Assembly: GCF_002775205.1 (NCBI RefSeq)
Contig: NC_036456.1
Location: 27,625,850 to 27,689,849 of the forward strand
Source: Xiphophorus maculatus
Taxonomy: Eukaryota > Chordata > Actinopteri > Cyprinodontiformes > Poeciliidae
Direction: 5' to 3'
Length of the DNA: 64,000 nt
Position numbers and translations under genes: made by a program. Positions 13,001-22,466 of the stretch are shown piece by piece. The notes below the pieces were generated by a model, which was not told where the DNA came from, ran no database searches, and saw nothing but the letters and a program-made list of their open reading frames with translations. Positions within the stretch are counted from its first letter, which is position 1. Each line of letters opens with the position of its first letter.

Positions 13001-16000
13001 AAACACAGTTCCCCAGAGATCCTGGTTTAGCTCCTGCTAACGAAATGATCTCTGGTATTTTCCATACAGTTTGTTGAGATGACGAAAAAGGAAGTACATC
13101 GTCTGCAAGTGAACAATTCAAAAATTGAAACAGTCCTTGCACAGCCTCACCCATCCGGAGGTCAGCTGAATAATCCTTCTCACGTGGTCTGTCTCCCCTT
13201 AGGGGCGGGACGCGCCGTGGTCTGGTGCTTAGAACATAGAGACACATCTGTTTGTCGTCTGTAATGTTACCTGGTCGGAGACCTGAGTTGTGTATGGAAA
13301 CTGGCAGCTGCTCACACACGTAGCAGTTCACAGCATGTCCTTCATAAGCAGTTCTATTCATCAGTTTCCACCACAGGTTGGTGCTGTAGTCATGTGGGTG
13401 GAACTCAGGCTCACTTCCTTCTCCAAACATCAAACATACAGCAGTCACAGCACAGTAGAAGATCCATCTTGCATATGGAGTCCCCATTACTGCTCGGCGT
13501 GCAGAGATGTCAGAACCCCCAAACTAAAAGAGTGAGAATCTTAGCAGTTCTTCGCCGGGTTTGAGACAAACTAATACTAAAAATTAGAATGCCTGTGTAG
13601 CCCGGAGGCTAAAGCCCACCTTCCTCTCTACTCCGAATTAGGGGTCCAACACCCTCTGCCGCTTACAGTGACTAAGATGTATCCAGCTGGGTCTTTCAGC
13701 AATCTTTACAGCTGTTGGTGTGGTCATCAGCACTTGGAACGGTCCTTCCCACCGTGGACTCGCCCAGTTCTTTCGTTTGATGACCTTTATGTAGACCCAG
13801 TCACCTGGCTCAAGTGAAATGGTCTCCTGCATAGGAAGAGAATCAGAAGGCAGTAAATTCGCACTGGACACTTGTCACAGTCTGTGGGATGCCATGTGTT
13901 GGGATAATAGTTTTACAAATAGCCTTAGCTACTGTCAAAGCATCTGCATGCTTTGCTAGAACTATTTCAACCCATTTAGAAAAAGCATCAATCATCACCA
14001 GACAATATTTATATGACCCACTTTGTGAAAGTTCAATAAAGTCCATGTGCATAGTTTGAAAGGGATAAGATGATTTTGGGAACCTGCCTCGTTTTGGACT
14101 TATGTTTCCCTGAGGATTGTATTTCACACAGACTGGACATGCGGTACAAAAAGATTTTAAGTAAGAATTTAAACCATACGTTGTGAAATGCTGCTGTATT
14201 ATGGTTTCCATCCCCCCTGTTGACACATGGCAGCGCCCATGTGATACAATTGCTGCTGCTTTAAATAAAGACTTAGGAAGCACTGGTTTGTCATTAACCT
14301 AAAAAATGTTCCCGACATTCATTTTTGCACCCTTAGTTATCCACAGCCTTTTTTCAGCCAGTGGTGCATTGTCCTGCATGTCTTTTAGTACTGTTTTGTC
14401 TATCATTTGTTGTTCCCCTTCAGTCTGTGCTGAGAAAATACCTTTCCCATGCTTCCCTGCTGCAGCTTCTTTAGCGATTTTATCAGCTAGTCTGTTTCCA
14501 TTTGAAACTTCATCTTTGCCTTTTGTGTGAGCTGCGCATTTACATACAGCTAGTTTAGTTGGGAGTTGTATTGCTTGTAAAAGATCTTTAAGCAAAGATG
14601 CATGCGTTATTGGTCTCCCAGTAGAGGTTGTCATTCCTCTACGCTCCCATTGTTTCGCAAAATAAAACAGCGTAGAGAAAACATACTGGCTATCTGTGTA
14701 CACTGTCAGGTGCTTGTCCTTAGCCAGTTCGCATGCCCTTTTCAAAGCAATCAATTCTGCTGCTTGTGCAGAATGAGTGCTAGAAATTCTTTCTGCTTCT
14801 ATTATTTCGTTCGGCAAAGCAACAACAGAATAACCTGTCTGGTTTTTACCCATAGGGTCCTTTGAACATGACCCATCAACAAACCAGACTTCTCCTATTG
14901 CTAATGGGGTGTCCTGTAGGTCTGGCCTAGGAAGCTGCAAATGCTCGGTAGCTTCTAGGTAGCTGTGCGGCGTTCCATCACATGGTAATGGAAGCAAAGT
15001 AGCTGGATTCAGGATCATACACCATTTTATTACAATGTGTGGTTGTGACAAAAGTGTCGCCGTGTACGAAAGGTGTCGTGCTGGTGAGAGCAAATTCATT
15101 TTGCTCTGCAAAAGTAGAACATCTACAGCATGTGGAACTAACAGCTCCATTTTGTGAAACAAAACTATGTCAGCCGACATGTTTACTGTTAACGCTGCAG
15201 CACAAATTGCTTGCACACAGCCTGGCAGAGACTGTGCTACTGGATCCAGCCTTTTTGAGTAGAAAGCCAATGGTTTTAGCTTATCACCATGATTTTATAG
15301 TAACACAGAGGTCATAAATCCGTTCCTGCAGTCTATAGTTTGAACAAAGATTTTTTTTTTTTTTTATAGTTTGGAAGAATCAAAGTTGTTGCCTGCATTA
15401 ATGCTTGTTTAAGTTCAGCAAATCTTTTTTCAGCTTCTGGATTCCAAGTTATTTTGTCAGTCATGGCCATTGGGGTGCCATGAATCAAATCCTGTAAAGC
15501 CTGTGTTTTTTCAGCATAGTGTGGAATCCAGGCTCTGCAGTAATTGCAAAGTCCGAGAAATGACATCATTTGCTTCTTAATTTCTGGTTTAGGAGCTTCA
15601 GAAACTGTCTCTTTTCTCGCTTTTTGTATCTGCTTCCCCTCAGCAGAAAGTGTGTGTCCCAAATAATTTACTACTTCCCTGACCCACTGTAGCTTATCAT
15701 TGTTTACTTTGTTCCCTGTCTCACAGAGATGGTGCAGCAGAGCGAGTGAATCTGCTCTGCATGCTTCCTCGCTTTCAGATGCTATTAACAGGTCATCAAC
15801 ATAAATCAAAAGTTGACTTTTTTCTGATATTTGAAAATCAGACAAGCAGGCCATAATTGCCTCGCAAAATATGCTTGGACTGTCCGCAAAACCTTGGGGT
15901 AATCTGGTATAAGTATACCCCTGACCTCTGTAGGTAAATGCGAACCAAAACTGGGAGTCTGGGTGAATGGGTACAGAAAAAAAACATTGCTGAGGTCAAT

Positions 16001-19000
16001 TACTGTGAAGAATTTATTGCTTGGTCTTAGCGAGTTTAACAACGTGTGTGGGTCTGGGACATTTGGTGCTCTCGTTTGTACTGCTTCATTGACTGATCGT
16101 AAATCTTGAATCATGCGCCAGTCTCTTTTGTTTGCCTTTTGAACAGGAAAAATAGGTGTGTTACAAGGAGAATCTGAACACTTTTTAATGATTCCTCCTT
16201 TTAACAAACCTTCGATTACTGGTTCAATCCCATCCAGTGCTTCCGTCTTTAAAGGGTATTGTTTTACTCTAGGTCTCCAACTAGATTTTGCTTTAATTTG
16301 CACTGGAGGAATTGAACCAAGTAATCCAACATCAGAGGGACCTTTTGTCCACATGTGTTCTGGAAGCTTAGCTAATTCAGCTTCTTCTTTTTCTGTCAAA
16401 AATATGTTCATGTGTCACTCAAATGCATGAACTTGAGCTGTCCCTGTAACAACTTCACAAAGTGATTGTTTCCAGACATCACAGCTGGGGCTGTAGCTCC
16501 AACCATCTTCACCTTCTTTGAAATCAGTGGCTTCAACACCCATTTTGGTTCTGTTACCCACATCTGTCCATGTAATATTATGCGGCTTAAAAAGTGAAAT
16601 GTATGGGTTTGCAGGTAACTTATACAGCTTTGTTTGACTAGTCGGAAGGAGCACAGTCACAGCTGCATAAGACCTTCGGTCTGTGAACATTTCAGTCACA
16701 GCAAGTGTCACAGGATTTGTTTCTAAAAACGTTTGCACATAATCATCCTGTGGATCATTTAGGATGTTCATTTTTACATGCAACTGATTATAGTTCATTT
16801 CTGTTTCAGGTGAGTCCAGCTGTCCTCGAGCTTCTCTAAGAAGCTTTCCTGGGACATGAGGATTGTCAGCTGGCTTTAGATCATATGAACAGTAGATTTT
16901 TTCATCCTTGTGAACTGTGTACAGATCAGAATGTTTTAGACTGACAGCTCTCATGCCATCTTGTACAGGGACTACTGCTATCCCTAATTTTGTCATTAGG
17001 TCTCTACCTAATAGATTTGTCGGACATTTAAGTGACATTACAACAGAAGCTTTTATTTTAATTCCTGTCTCAGGATCTTTAAAAGATGTGCTTTTTGACA
17101 TATGTTCCCTATGTGTTTGTCCATCATAAGTGATCCCACTGTGAACTTTGAACTCCTTCTCAAACCGCAGACGAAAATCGTCTACGTCCTCTCCAACTTT
17201 TTGTTTAATTCCTGACAAATGGCTATAATTCGCCCTTTTACGGAAATTTGCTCTAACTCTCTCACACAACGGGTCCCAATGTGCTTTAAATGCATCAGAG
17301 AGAGCAGGGTTAGCTCCTGGAGGGTAAATTTTGGTAGGTGTTAGAACTGACACTGGGTCTGTGGTCAGTTTGGTACTTGGGGCTCGTGCTGGAGTGAGAG
17401 TTGGAGGAGCTGAGGGTGGTGGGGGCTGCATACTTGGAGAAGGAGTTTGAACTGCACTAAATATGGGCTCATTATCTTCTGGTCTTACAAATAAGATAGT
17501 GGCTTCCTCACTGGTATTAAAAGGTGCACTCGGCTGTCTATCCACCGAGCTTGGTGACACTGAGACAAGGGCAGACGAATCTGCCGCAGCGGTTGGGGGA
17601 GGAGTAGTCGGCCGTACCTGCTCCCCCCGTCCCACCGAAGCATTCCGCCTGTCAATGTCTGCTGGCCTTATAAATAAGTTATTTGATTCTACAAGCTTTT
17701 TGTCTTTAACCTTTTTAATTTGTTCTTTCCGGTCCATGGCTGCTTTTAACCATAATTTAGCACACCTTAGTTCATCCTCCTTTTTAGCCCTTTTTATCCC
17801 CTTTTTTTTTTTTTTTTTTTCTTGCTACACTACTCTCCAAAATTCCCACAATTGCTTGCCATTGATCAATTTTTAGCTTCCCATCTATTTTATTTTTCTT
17901 TTTCCATTTTTTTTTTATTTTTATTTTTTATATATGTACAATGCTACCAGAAAATCTGGACATCATGTACTTTTCATCCCCTTCGGGGCCCTCAACGAGT
18001 GAGGAATTACAGGAATTTGTGTTTCCCATTGTTTAAATCTCTTGCAATTGTAGCTTAAAAATACTAGTATCGCGTGCTCTCTCAGAGAAAGTGCTGTAAG
18101 TCAGCGCTCAGTGCCTCCTGAAGAACAGGCTTCTACTTGGAGCTGAGCTCCAAGCGGTTCTTCACTTTGGATTCTAATTCCGAAGGCAGAGAGTTTTACT
18201 CCCAGAGAGAGAAACACCATTCACTCCTTCATGCACACACAGCAACAAAACAGCAAACAAAACACCAATAGCAGCACAGCAAATAACAAACTTTCTATCT
18301 ACGTGAGGACTTTCCCTTAAGAGGCGTCCTCTAATTAAGGAGGCTCTAAGAGCCTGTCCTTTTGCCTTTAGTTGAAACTCTCTGTCAACTGGGACTCTAA
18401 CCCTTCATTATTCTTTAGTCAAATTGAAATGTTAATATTTGACAAGGACTCAAACCTATATTTCTTTAGTCAAATTAACATTTGACAAGGACTCAAACCT
18501 GTATTTCTTTAGTCAAATTAATATTTGACAAGGACTCAAACCTGTATTTCTTTAGTCAAATTAATATTTGACAAGGACTCAAACCTGTATTTCTTTAGTT
18601 AAATTAATATTTGACAAGGACTCAAACCTGTATTTCTTTAGTCAAATTAATATTTGACAAGGACTCAAACCTATATGACTTAAAATTCACCTACGTTTCT
18701 GTAGTTTTCGGGTTGTCCAGTCGGATCTCGTCACTCCGCCGTTAGCAGACAAAGTTGGATACGTCGCTGGCCCAGCGAAGAATATGCTTCCTGGGTTTTC
18801 CTTTCCAGGTCCAATTGACTCTGGCCGTGCACGGATTCAACGCGTCTTCCTCTGCCTGACAGCGGGGGAGGTGAGAGATCCCGGGTTTCGGCACCAAATA
18901 ATGATAGGTATTTTCCTTTCGAACCTAAATAAAAGAAAGAACCACAGACAACGTATATGAATTTTACGTGGAGCTTTTGCAAAAGGGAAGGCTCTACCAA

Positions 19001-20545
19001 ACTTCTCCTCCGAGCAGTTCTACAGAGCGTTCTGATCTGCTCTCACAAGGACTCCTGTTTTTATTGTCAAAGAAGAACAGGCAAGGGGGCAGTCGGGAAA
19101 ACAACAGAGGTCGTAAAGCTTCTAACCCAAACATCTAAGAACCCAGTTCCAGATGTGATATCTGATCAAAGGTCTGAGCCCGGTTCAAATCTCGGTCAGT
19201 ACTGTCAATAAAACAAAATACGACTGTTCACGAGTAGTTACTAAATTAGGAGGTGCGTAAAGTTGAACCGACAGTAGTGACCTCCATACACACGTAAGGA
19301 AGAGAACACTTTAAACAGAAAATCACAATGATCTATAGGCTGAATGTGAACTAAAGTAAGAATAAAATGATAATACCAAAAAATCTCTAACAGTGTGCAA
19401 AGCAGTAATCACAGCAAAAGGTTGCTACTTTGAAGAAACTAGAATATAAGGGGTATTTTCAGTTGTTTTACACTTTTTTGTTTAGTGCATATTTCCACAT
19501 GTGTTATTCATAGTTTTGATGCCTTCAGTGTGAATCTACAATGTCAATAGTCATGAAAATAAAGGAAACTCATTGAACTAAAAGGTGTGTCCAAACTTTT
19601 GGTCTCTACTGTAGTTTTAGTTTATCTGAATTGTTAAATAATGTTATTGGTTCAAAACCAATCAAAAGCCACAGGGCCATCATAAAGACTGCTTTCATGC
19701 TATGTGTGTGTGCCATAACATCTGCTTTGTAAATCTCTCTGTACCTTTACGAACTATATTTGAATTTTTGTTCTTTAGAGACCGCTGAATGCTCCAAACA
19801 ACGAGAAGAAGTGTTCAACTGGATGGTTTCTGTTGTCGACACTCCCGGCCTCTTTGACACGTCTCAGTCTGACGAAAAAGTGAAGAGAGAAATCTCAAAA
19901 TGCATCAACATGTCGGCTCCTGGTCCCCACGCCTTTCTGCTGGTAATCAGAATTGGACCATTCTCTAAAGAGGAGAGAGATGCTGTGATGAAGGTGATGG
20001 AAATTTTTGGAGAGGAAGCCTGGAAGTACTCCATGATCCTCTTCACACATGGTGATGTGGTGGAGAAGTTGGACTTTGACGAGATGTTAAAGGAGGCTGG
20101 AGCCGAATTGAAGGAGATCTTAGAGAAGGCTGGAAATAGATACCATGTCTTCAATAACCTCAGAGCTAACAATCGTCGACAAGTTCTTGGTCTGCTAGAG
20201 AAGGTTGAGGACATGGTGCAGAAGAAAGAAGGAAAGTTTTACTCTAGTGACACATATGAAAAGGCAGTAGATATGCTGGATCAGAAAGAGCGTGAACGCA
20301 AACTGTTCTATGAGAAAAAACTGGAGGAGGAAGTGGAAGCTGTGAGGGCAGAGTATGAGTGGCTGCTAAAAGAAGCTAGAGAGGATAAAGAGAAGCTAAA
20401 GAAAAGGATGGAAGCTGAGCTGAAGGAGTTGAAGCGTTACTACTCTGCCTTGGAGAACGGAGTCCGTCACGTTGTAGAGCAGCTGGCCAAAGATGATGAT
20501 GACCAACTTCTGAAGAGGTTTCATGAAGTCTTGAAACTGAACTGA
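3051..20545 (+). CDS. GTPase IMAP (GIMAP/AIG1) family protein, four-exon gene
   Basis: The spliced model is 3051-3072, 3435-3485, 10895-11005 and 19779-20545: 951 nt, about 316 residues. Every internal junction is GT-AG in phase 1 and the frame stays open. The protein has a short basic N-terminus, then an AIG1 G domain. G1 is GKTGVGKSS in exon 3, G3 is DTPG in exon 4, and a G4-like THGD and a G5-region FNN follow. A charged coiled-coil tail of about 100 residues ([27 protein letters not shown]) ends the protein, and no transmembrane segment is seen. GIMAPs are guanine-nucleotide-binding proteins linked to lymphocyte survival and intracellular membranes. Introns 2 and 3 carry large transposons, yet all exons are intact. 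The exact paralogue number cannot be given. A first exon at 1130 is an alternative to the one at 3051. Confidence 0.88.
3435..3485 (+). CDS. GIMAP gene, coding exon 2
   Basis: It is preceded by a pyrimidine-rich tract ending GTGTAG and followed by GTCAG. It is 51 nt, phase 1 at both ends, and encodes a short basic linker ([16 protein letters not shown]). No domain is recognised. Support is from splice signals and phase only. Confidence 0.6.
4072..4910 (+). pseudogene. LINE ORF1 (L1 ORF1p-like), broken
   Basis: It starts with ATG at 4072 and is open for 93 codons (lysine-rich start, then a coiled-coil-like stretch) before a stop at 4351. A second frame, about 4360-4475, carries the typical ORF1p sequence [20 protein letters not shown] and ends in TAG/TAA. 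A third piece at 4725-4907 carries the C-terminal signature ([13 protein letters not shown]). At least two frameshifts and stops separate the parts. ORF1p is an RNA-binding chaperone of the LINE particle. Confidence 0.75.
5312..9070 (+). pseudogene. LINE ORF2 (endonuclease-reverse transcriptase), multiply broken
   Basis: ATG at 5312 begins an APE-type endonuclease (ISWNVRGL), which stops after 25 codons and continues in another frame at 5389-6204 ([19 protein letters not shown]). Reverse transcriptase follows at 6201-7337 ([34 protein letters not shown]), shifts frame near 7290, and continues at 7322-8497. The catalytic box reads FADN where FADD is expected. A C-terminal cysteine/histidine region ([15 protein letters not shown]) is at about 8670-8710, after another break at 8497. 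The protein would nick target DNA and prime reverse transcription in an active element; this copy cannot. Confidence 0.88.
9996..10055 (+). repeat. Compound microsatellite (C)18-(CA)n-(TATG)n
   Basis: A run of 18 C is followed by about eight CA/AC units and then alternating TATG/TA steps. The poly(C) run is prone to length errors in sequencing. Confidence 0.95.
10309..10340. repeat. Perfect 13-bp inverted repeat (hairpin)
   Basis: CCATGAATGCTAA at 10309-10321 and its exact reverse complement at 10328-10340, with a 6-bp loop. It is intronic and no function can be assigned. Confidence 0.8.
10895..11005 (+). CDS. GIMAP gene, coding exon 3 (P-loop)
   Basis: A pyrimidine-rich tract ends in CCAG at 10894 and GTAAAA follows at 11006. 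The 111-nt exon, phase 1 at both ends, encodes [20 protein letters not shown] and the switch I region (ATKHSS). This is the G1 motif typical of the AIG1 family. Confidence 0.92.
11437..11927 (-). repeat. 3' LTR of the endogenous retrovirus
   Basis: 491 bp, TGTTAG...CTATCA on the minus strand, nearly identical to 18902-19392. I see about three substitutions between them (for example at 11510, 11629-11632 and 11769-11770). Confidence 0.95.
11928..11943 (-). promoter_or_regulatory. Polypurine tract of the endogenous retrovirus
   Basis: On the minus strand GATAAAAAGGGGGGAA abuts the start of the 3' LTR. This is the usual position of the plus-strand primer in retroviral reverse transcription. Confidence 0.85.
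12213..13487 (-). CDS. env: Endogenous retroviral envelope glycoprotein, open reading frame
   Basis: The 424-codon frame is uninterrupted. Visible features are a hydrophobic signal peptide (about residues 7-22), a CYVC motif in the surface subunit (55-58), a furin-type site RSKR (195-198) and a gamma-type transmembrane subunit. The latter has [10 protein letters not shown] (285-294), then a CX6CC motif (296-304), which in related viruses forms a covalent link between subunits. A membrane anchor lies at about 355-380 and a cytoplasmic tail of about 45 residues follows. The surface subunit, about 198 residues, is short for gamma-type envelopes, which suggests an internal loss or a naturally compact form. 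It is the only long intact gene in this provirus. Expression and function are unknown. Confidence 0.9.
   Translation of the reverse strand: MGTPYARWIFYCAVTAVCLMFGEGSEPEFHPHDYSTNLWWKLMNRTAYEGHAVNCYVCEQLPVSIHNSGLRPGNITDDKQMCLYVLSTRPRRVPPLRGDRPREKDYSADLRMGEAVQGLFQFLNCSLADDVLPFSSSQQTVWKIPEIISLAGAKPGSLGNCVYNNGNVFLGTLPWNLCNRVYTYCEPTQDDLHTRSKRTVMSEVKRWGGLTTHTGVPWEFRIWNGGEKFMQSLFPWVGIGEIRDHVEINRYGLLRLINSTYQLANGTMEELTELRNMVMQNRVVLDFLTAPHGGVCKIIGPTCCTFVPDETGTGGTISDALYELEDLRQYVESGTRGSTSFDLLSWLTSGPWWNLLLKLVTPFLVVLVLFCLFMGCIIPCLRKMMFKTINTTVINYQLAKASYETTEDDLFRVSDDFLNNDEVL
13638..14283 (-). pseudogene. pol: Endogenous retroviral integrase, deleted core
   Basis: The minus-strand frame 13843-14283 holds the HHCC zinc region (ending in CTACPVC) and the first catalytic Asp (MDFIELS). 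The frame 13638-13871 holds the C-terminal domain (WEGPFQVLM...). The second catalytic Asp and the Glu of the D,D-35-E core are missing: the frame breaks just where the second Asp is expected and resumes in C-terminal sequence. The enzyme cannot be active. Confidence 0.85.
14299..15270 (-). pseudogene. pol: Endogenous retroviral RT connection and RNase H region
   Basis: An open frame of 323 codons on the minus strand. The RNase H residues are visible: Asp in FVDGSC, Glu in AELIAL, Asp in YTDSQY and Asp in NRLADK. The N-terminal 120 residues are RT connection sequence. The frame is separated from RT by a shift near 15270-15333 that includes a poly(A) tract (poly(T) on the plus strand at about 15352-15364). 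Part of a broken Pol polyprotein. Confidence 0.85.
15333..16411 (-). pseudogene. pol: Endogenous retroviral reverse transcriptase, frameshifted
   Basis: Frames 15806-16411 and 15333-15854 (minus) together cover the RT fingers and palm. The first carries [15 protein letters not shown] and VIDLSN; the second carries the catalytic YVDD. The palm between them lies in yet another frame, so at least two indels interrupt it. RT would copy the viral RNA from the tRNA primer; this copy is inactive. Confidence 0.85.
16415..17737 (-). pseudogene. gag: Endogenous retroviral gag-protease remnant joined by deletion
   Basis: The 440-codon open frame begins with gag-like sequence: a lysine-rich start, then a long Pro/Ser/Thr-rich segment. 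A short capsid-like piece ([17 protein letters not shown]) follows at about residues 180-200. It then passes within about 50 residues into the C-terminal part of a retroviral protease ([15 protein letters not shown]) and the protease-RT linker. Most of capsid, any nucleocapsid zinc knuckle and the protease active-site triad are absent. The frame ends four bases from the RT frame. Confidence 0.8.
17738..18878 (-). other. Retroviral leader region; no coding sequence
   Basis: It lies between the primer-binding site and the gag start on the minus strand. It has long A and T runs (17802-17820, 17895-17935) and the tandem repeats described next. A leader of about 1.1 kb is long for a retrovirus and would contain any packaging signal. 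Confidence 0.6.
18411..18676 (-). repeat. About six tandem copies of a ~43-bp unit in the retroviral leader
   Basis: The unit on the plus strand reads TTTCTTTAGTCAAATTAATA then TTTGACAAGGACTCAAACCT plus a few bases. The middle copies are almost identical and the outer copies diverge. Each unit contains an inverted pair (TAGTCAAATTAA / TTAATATTTGACA). Confidence 0.9.
18879..18896 (-). promoter_or_regulatory. Primer-binding site complementary to tRNA-Phe
   Basis: The minus-strand 18-mer TGGTGCCGAAACCCGGGA lies 5 bp after the 5' LTR. The plus strand, TCCCGGGTTTCGGCACCA, equals the 3' end of vertebrate tRNA-Phe with CCA added. This fixes the element's orientation and places it among tRNA-Phe-primed (F-type) retroviruses. 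Confidence 0.9.
18902..19392 (-). repeat. 5' LTR of the endogenous retrovirus
   Basis: 491 bp, the partner of 11437-11927. AATAAA-type signals occur near its transcriptional end. Being antisense to GIMAP, its promoter would drive transcription away from exon 4 towards exon 3. Confidence 0.93.
19779..20545 (+). CDS. GIMAP gene, terminal coding exon 4
   Basis: The acceptor is TTCTTTAG at 19771-19778. The exon enters in phase 1 (G from exon 3 plus AG) and runs to TGA at 20543-20545. It encodes [13 protein letters not shown] (G3), [25 protein letters not shown] (G4), [12 protein letters not shown] (GIMAP conserved region and G5) and a long coiled coil rich in Glu/Lys. There is no membrane anchor. 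Confidence 0.95.
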
Positions 20546-20620
20546 AAAACATATGAATGACTGGTTTGTTGGACACCTTTTCAGAATCTGAATCCTTAAT
20601 TCAGATTATTTATCTTTGTA

Positions 20621-20626
20621 AATAAA
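20621..20626 (+). terminator. Polyadenylation signal AATAAA for the GIMAP gene
   Basis: AATAAA lies 76 bp after the stop codon, followed by T/GT-rich sequence. A second AATAAA occurs at about 20732. Confidence 0.6.
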
Positions 20627-21276
20627 ATCTTTAACTGTAGGTATTGGTGTAATGTGTATCGGGTGTGTATTTGAAAGTCACAGAATTTAGATATATAACT
20701 ACTTAGATGTTATATAACATGTTTTGACAGAAATAAAAAGAAAATGTAATTCTTTGTAATTCATCCTCGAAGTATAATTTTTTTCTTTAATTAGAGTTCT
20801 TAACCTTGTTTTACCCACTGTTTCCATTTTCTGTTTGGCATAATTTAAATATTTATTTCTTCGGTGGGGTTAAGTCTGGCGGCTCACTATGCTTAATTCA
20901 TTGAAGGAAACTCTGAAAATTATTACTTTTATTTAGCATAAATTCCTTCTGATTTTAGTGGCCATAATTTCTCATGATTTTTAATCACTGACTTTGGAAG
21001 AAAAAAACAGCAGCAATGTTCTTCACAGCAGTTAAAATGCTGATTTGATAAGATATAATTCTGCATGTGACTATTGGTGATTGCAACAAAACTGATGCAT
21101 TAGAATGAGTTAAATTAAAAACACTGAAATAAAGCTTTTTAACGTAACCGGTTTGAATTTGTGGTCACATTATATTATGCATGTGATCACTGACTTTTAA
21201 CTAGCAACAACATACAAACGGACAGGACACCCTGGTTGTAATTAAAGCAGGTTTGCCAGTTTCTGCTCTAAAGTAC

Positions 21277-22466
21277 CTTGATTATAAACTCAGGTTAAGA
21301 GTCAAACTGCTTTGAGGCAACAAAAACCAGAAGCTGGAGTTGATTGCATTGGACTGAGGCAGGTTTCCTGCTCTGTAGCAACAGGCTCCAGGCGTAAAGA
21401 CCGGTCCAACCAGAACTGAACTGACAAGTACTGGAAAACAAAGTTACGAAACAGTAGAATGATCTCAATGAGGAAATAAACTGCCTTCTCAAGTCTGGAC
21501 ACCTGTGAAGAAGAAAGAGCATAAGATTTCCTGTGTGGGGATTTATCATAGGCACAAGGGGAAAAGGAATGAACTGAACACAGAACGAAGGAACTGGAAC
21601 AAACTCCCAAATCCCAAAATCCAAACTATTAAACCACTGGCAAGATGAGATCCTATGGAGGGAGGAATTTCTACAAGGCTGAGCCACTCATACCCATAGA
21701 CAGAGGATTCTTCCTCTTTAGAGATAATCTTGAAAAGATCCAGAGTCATACTAAATGGTAGTTGTTTCTTCCAGCTGCTAAAGCTAGCATTAGCAACCCT
21801 TAGCTCTGTTTGGTACACTGTTGTTCTGCTCGCACCACTATCAGCTGTAATACATTGGCTTAAATACATATTAGAATAGTGGAACTTTAAGGTGTACACA
21901 AGTTAAAGTATTGTGTTAAATTCTAAAGTTTTGGAGAGAAGTTGTTTGTGTTACTTCTGTAAATGTGTGCAGTGGTTGATAATGACAAGGCCAGAGTGTG
22001 GATCCACTCCTACTGTTGTCTAAAGCCACACCAGGTAAGACTGACAGAGACTGGGAGCTATTGGGTTATTACTATCTAATGATCATCTGGTGCTCTGTCC
22101 TGGTCATTTTGAATAAAAATCACTGACTTCATTAATAGTTTACCTTGGCATTTAATAGTTATTCATAGTGAGATCAAACCTTTGTTAAACAACCCCTCTA
22201 ACACTGACCACAGTAAGACTTTTATCAGATGAACAGTAAAATTTAACATCTGCCTGCTGCTGCAATATAAGATGGAGCATCGGAAGCAACGACCATCCAC
22301 ATTTCATGAAAACTACTTGTGTTTGCCTTTATTTTCATTTATTACTGGTTAGACCGGCATTTGTTTTGTTTTGTTTTTCCTTTGTATCACAGGTACTCTG
22401 TCTGAACTCCACATCTTGATTCCTTGGTTTCTACATCTAGTCTGTATCTCAACAAATGTATCACCA
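21277..22466 (-). repeat. Right arm of the 1.19 kb inverted repeat
   Basis: Reverse complement of 1775-2960 with only scattered differences. See the left arm. Confidence 0.85.

Larger units (their letters stand above)
11437..19392 (-). mobile_element. Endogenous retrovirus with two LTRs, defective, tRNA-Phe primed
   Basis: LTRs at 11437-11927 (3' LTR) and 18902-19392 (5' LTR) are 491 bp each and begin and end TG...CA on the minus strand. A 5-bp duplication GTGTG lies at 11432-11436 and 19393-19397. The order on the minus strand is 5' LTR, primer-binding site, leader with tandem repeats, gag/protease, pol, env, polypurine tract, 3' LTR. Gag-protease and integrase carry internal deletions and reverse transcriptase is frameshifted, while env is open. 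The LTRs differ at about three positions, so insertion is recent. It is antisense to the host GIMAP gene. The env transmembrane subunit is gamma-type. Confidence 0.95.
11263..19611. mobile_element. Tc1-type MITE, split by an endogenous retrovirus
   Basis: Left arm 11263-11436 and right arm 19398-19611 share terminal inverted repeats (CAGTACAGACCAAACGTTTG versus CAGTAGAGACCAAAAGTTTG after reverse complement, with similarity continuing through TTTATTTTCATGACTAT). TA lies on both sides (11261-11262, 19612-19613). Without the retrovirus it would be about 0.39 kb with no transposase, so it is non-autonomous. It lies in GIMAP intron 3. Confidence 0.85.

Noticed and set aside
12304-13535. Plus-strand frames of 60-107 codons
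   Set aside because: Antisense shadows of the retroviral env gene.
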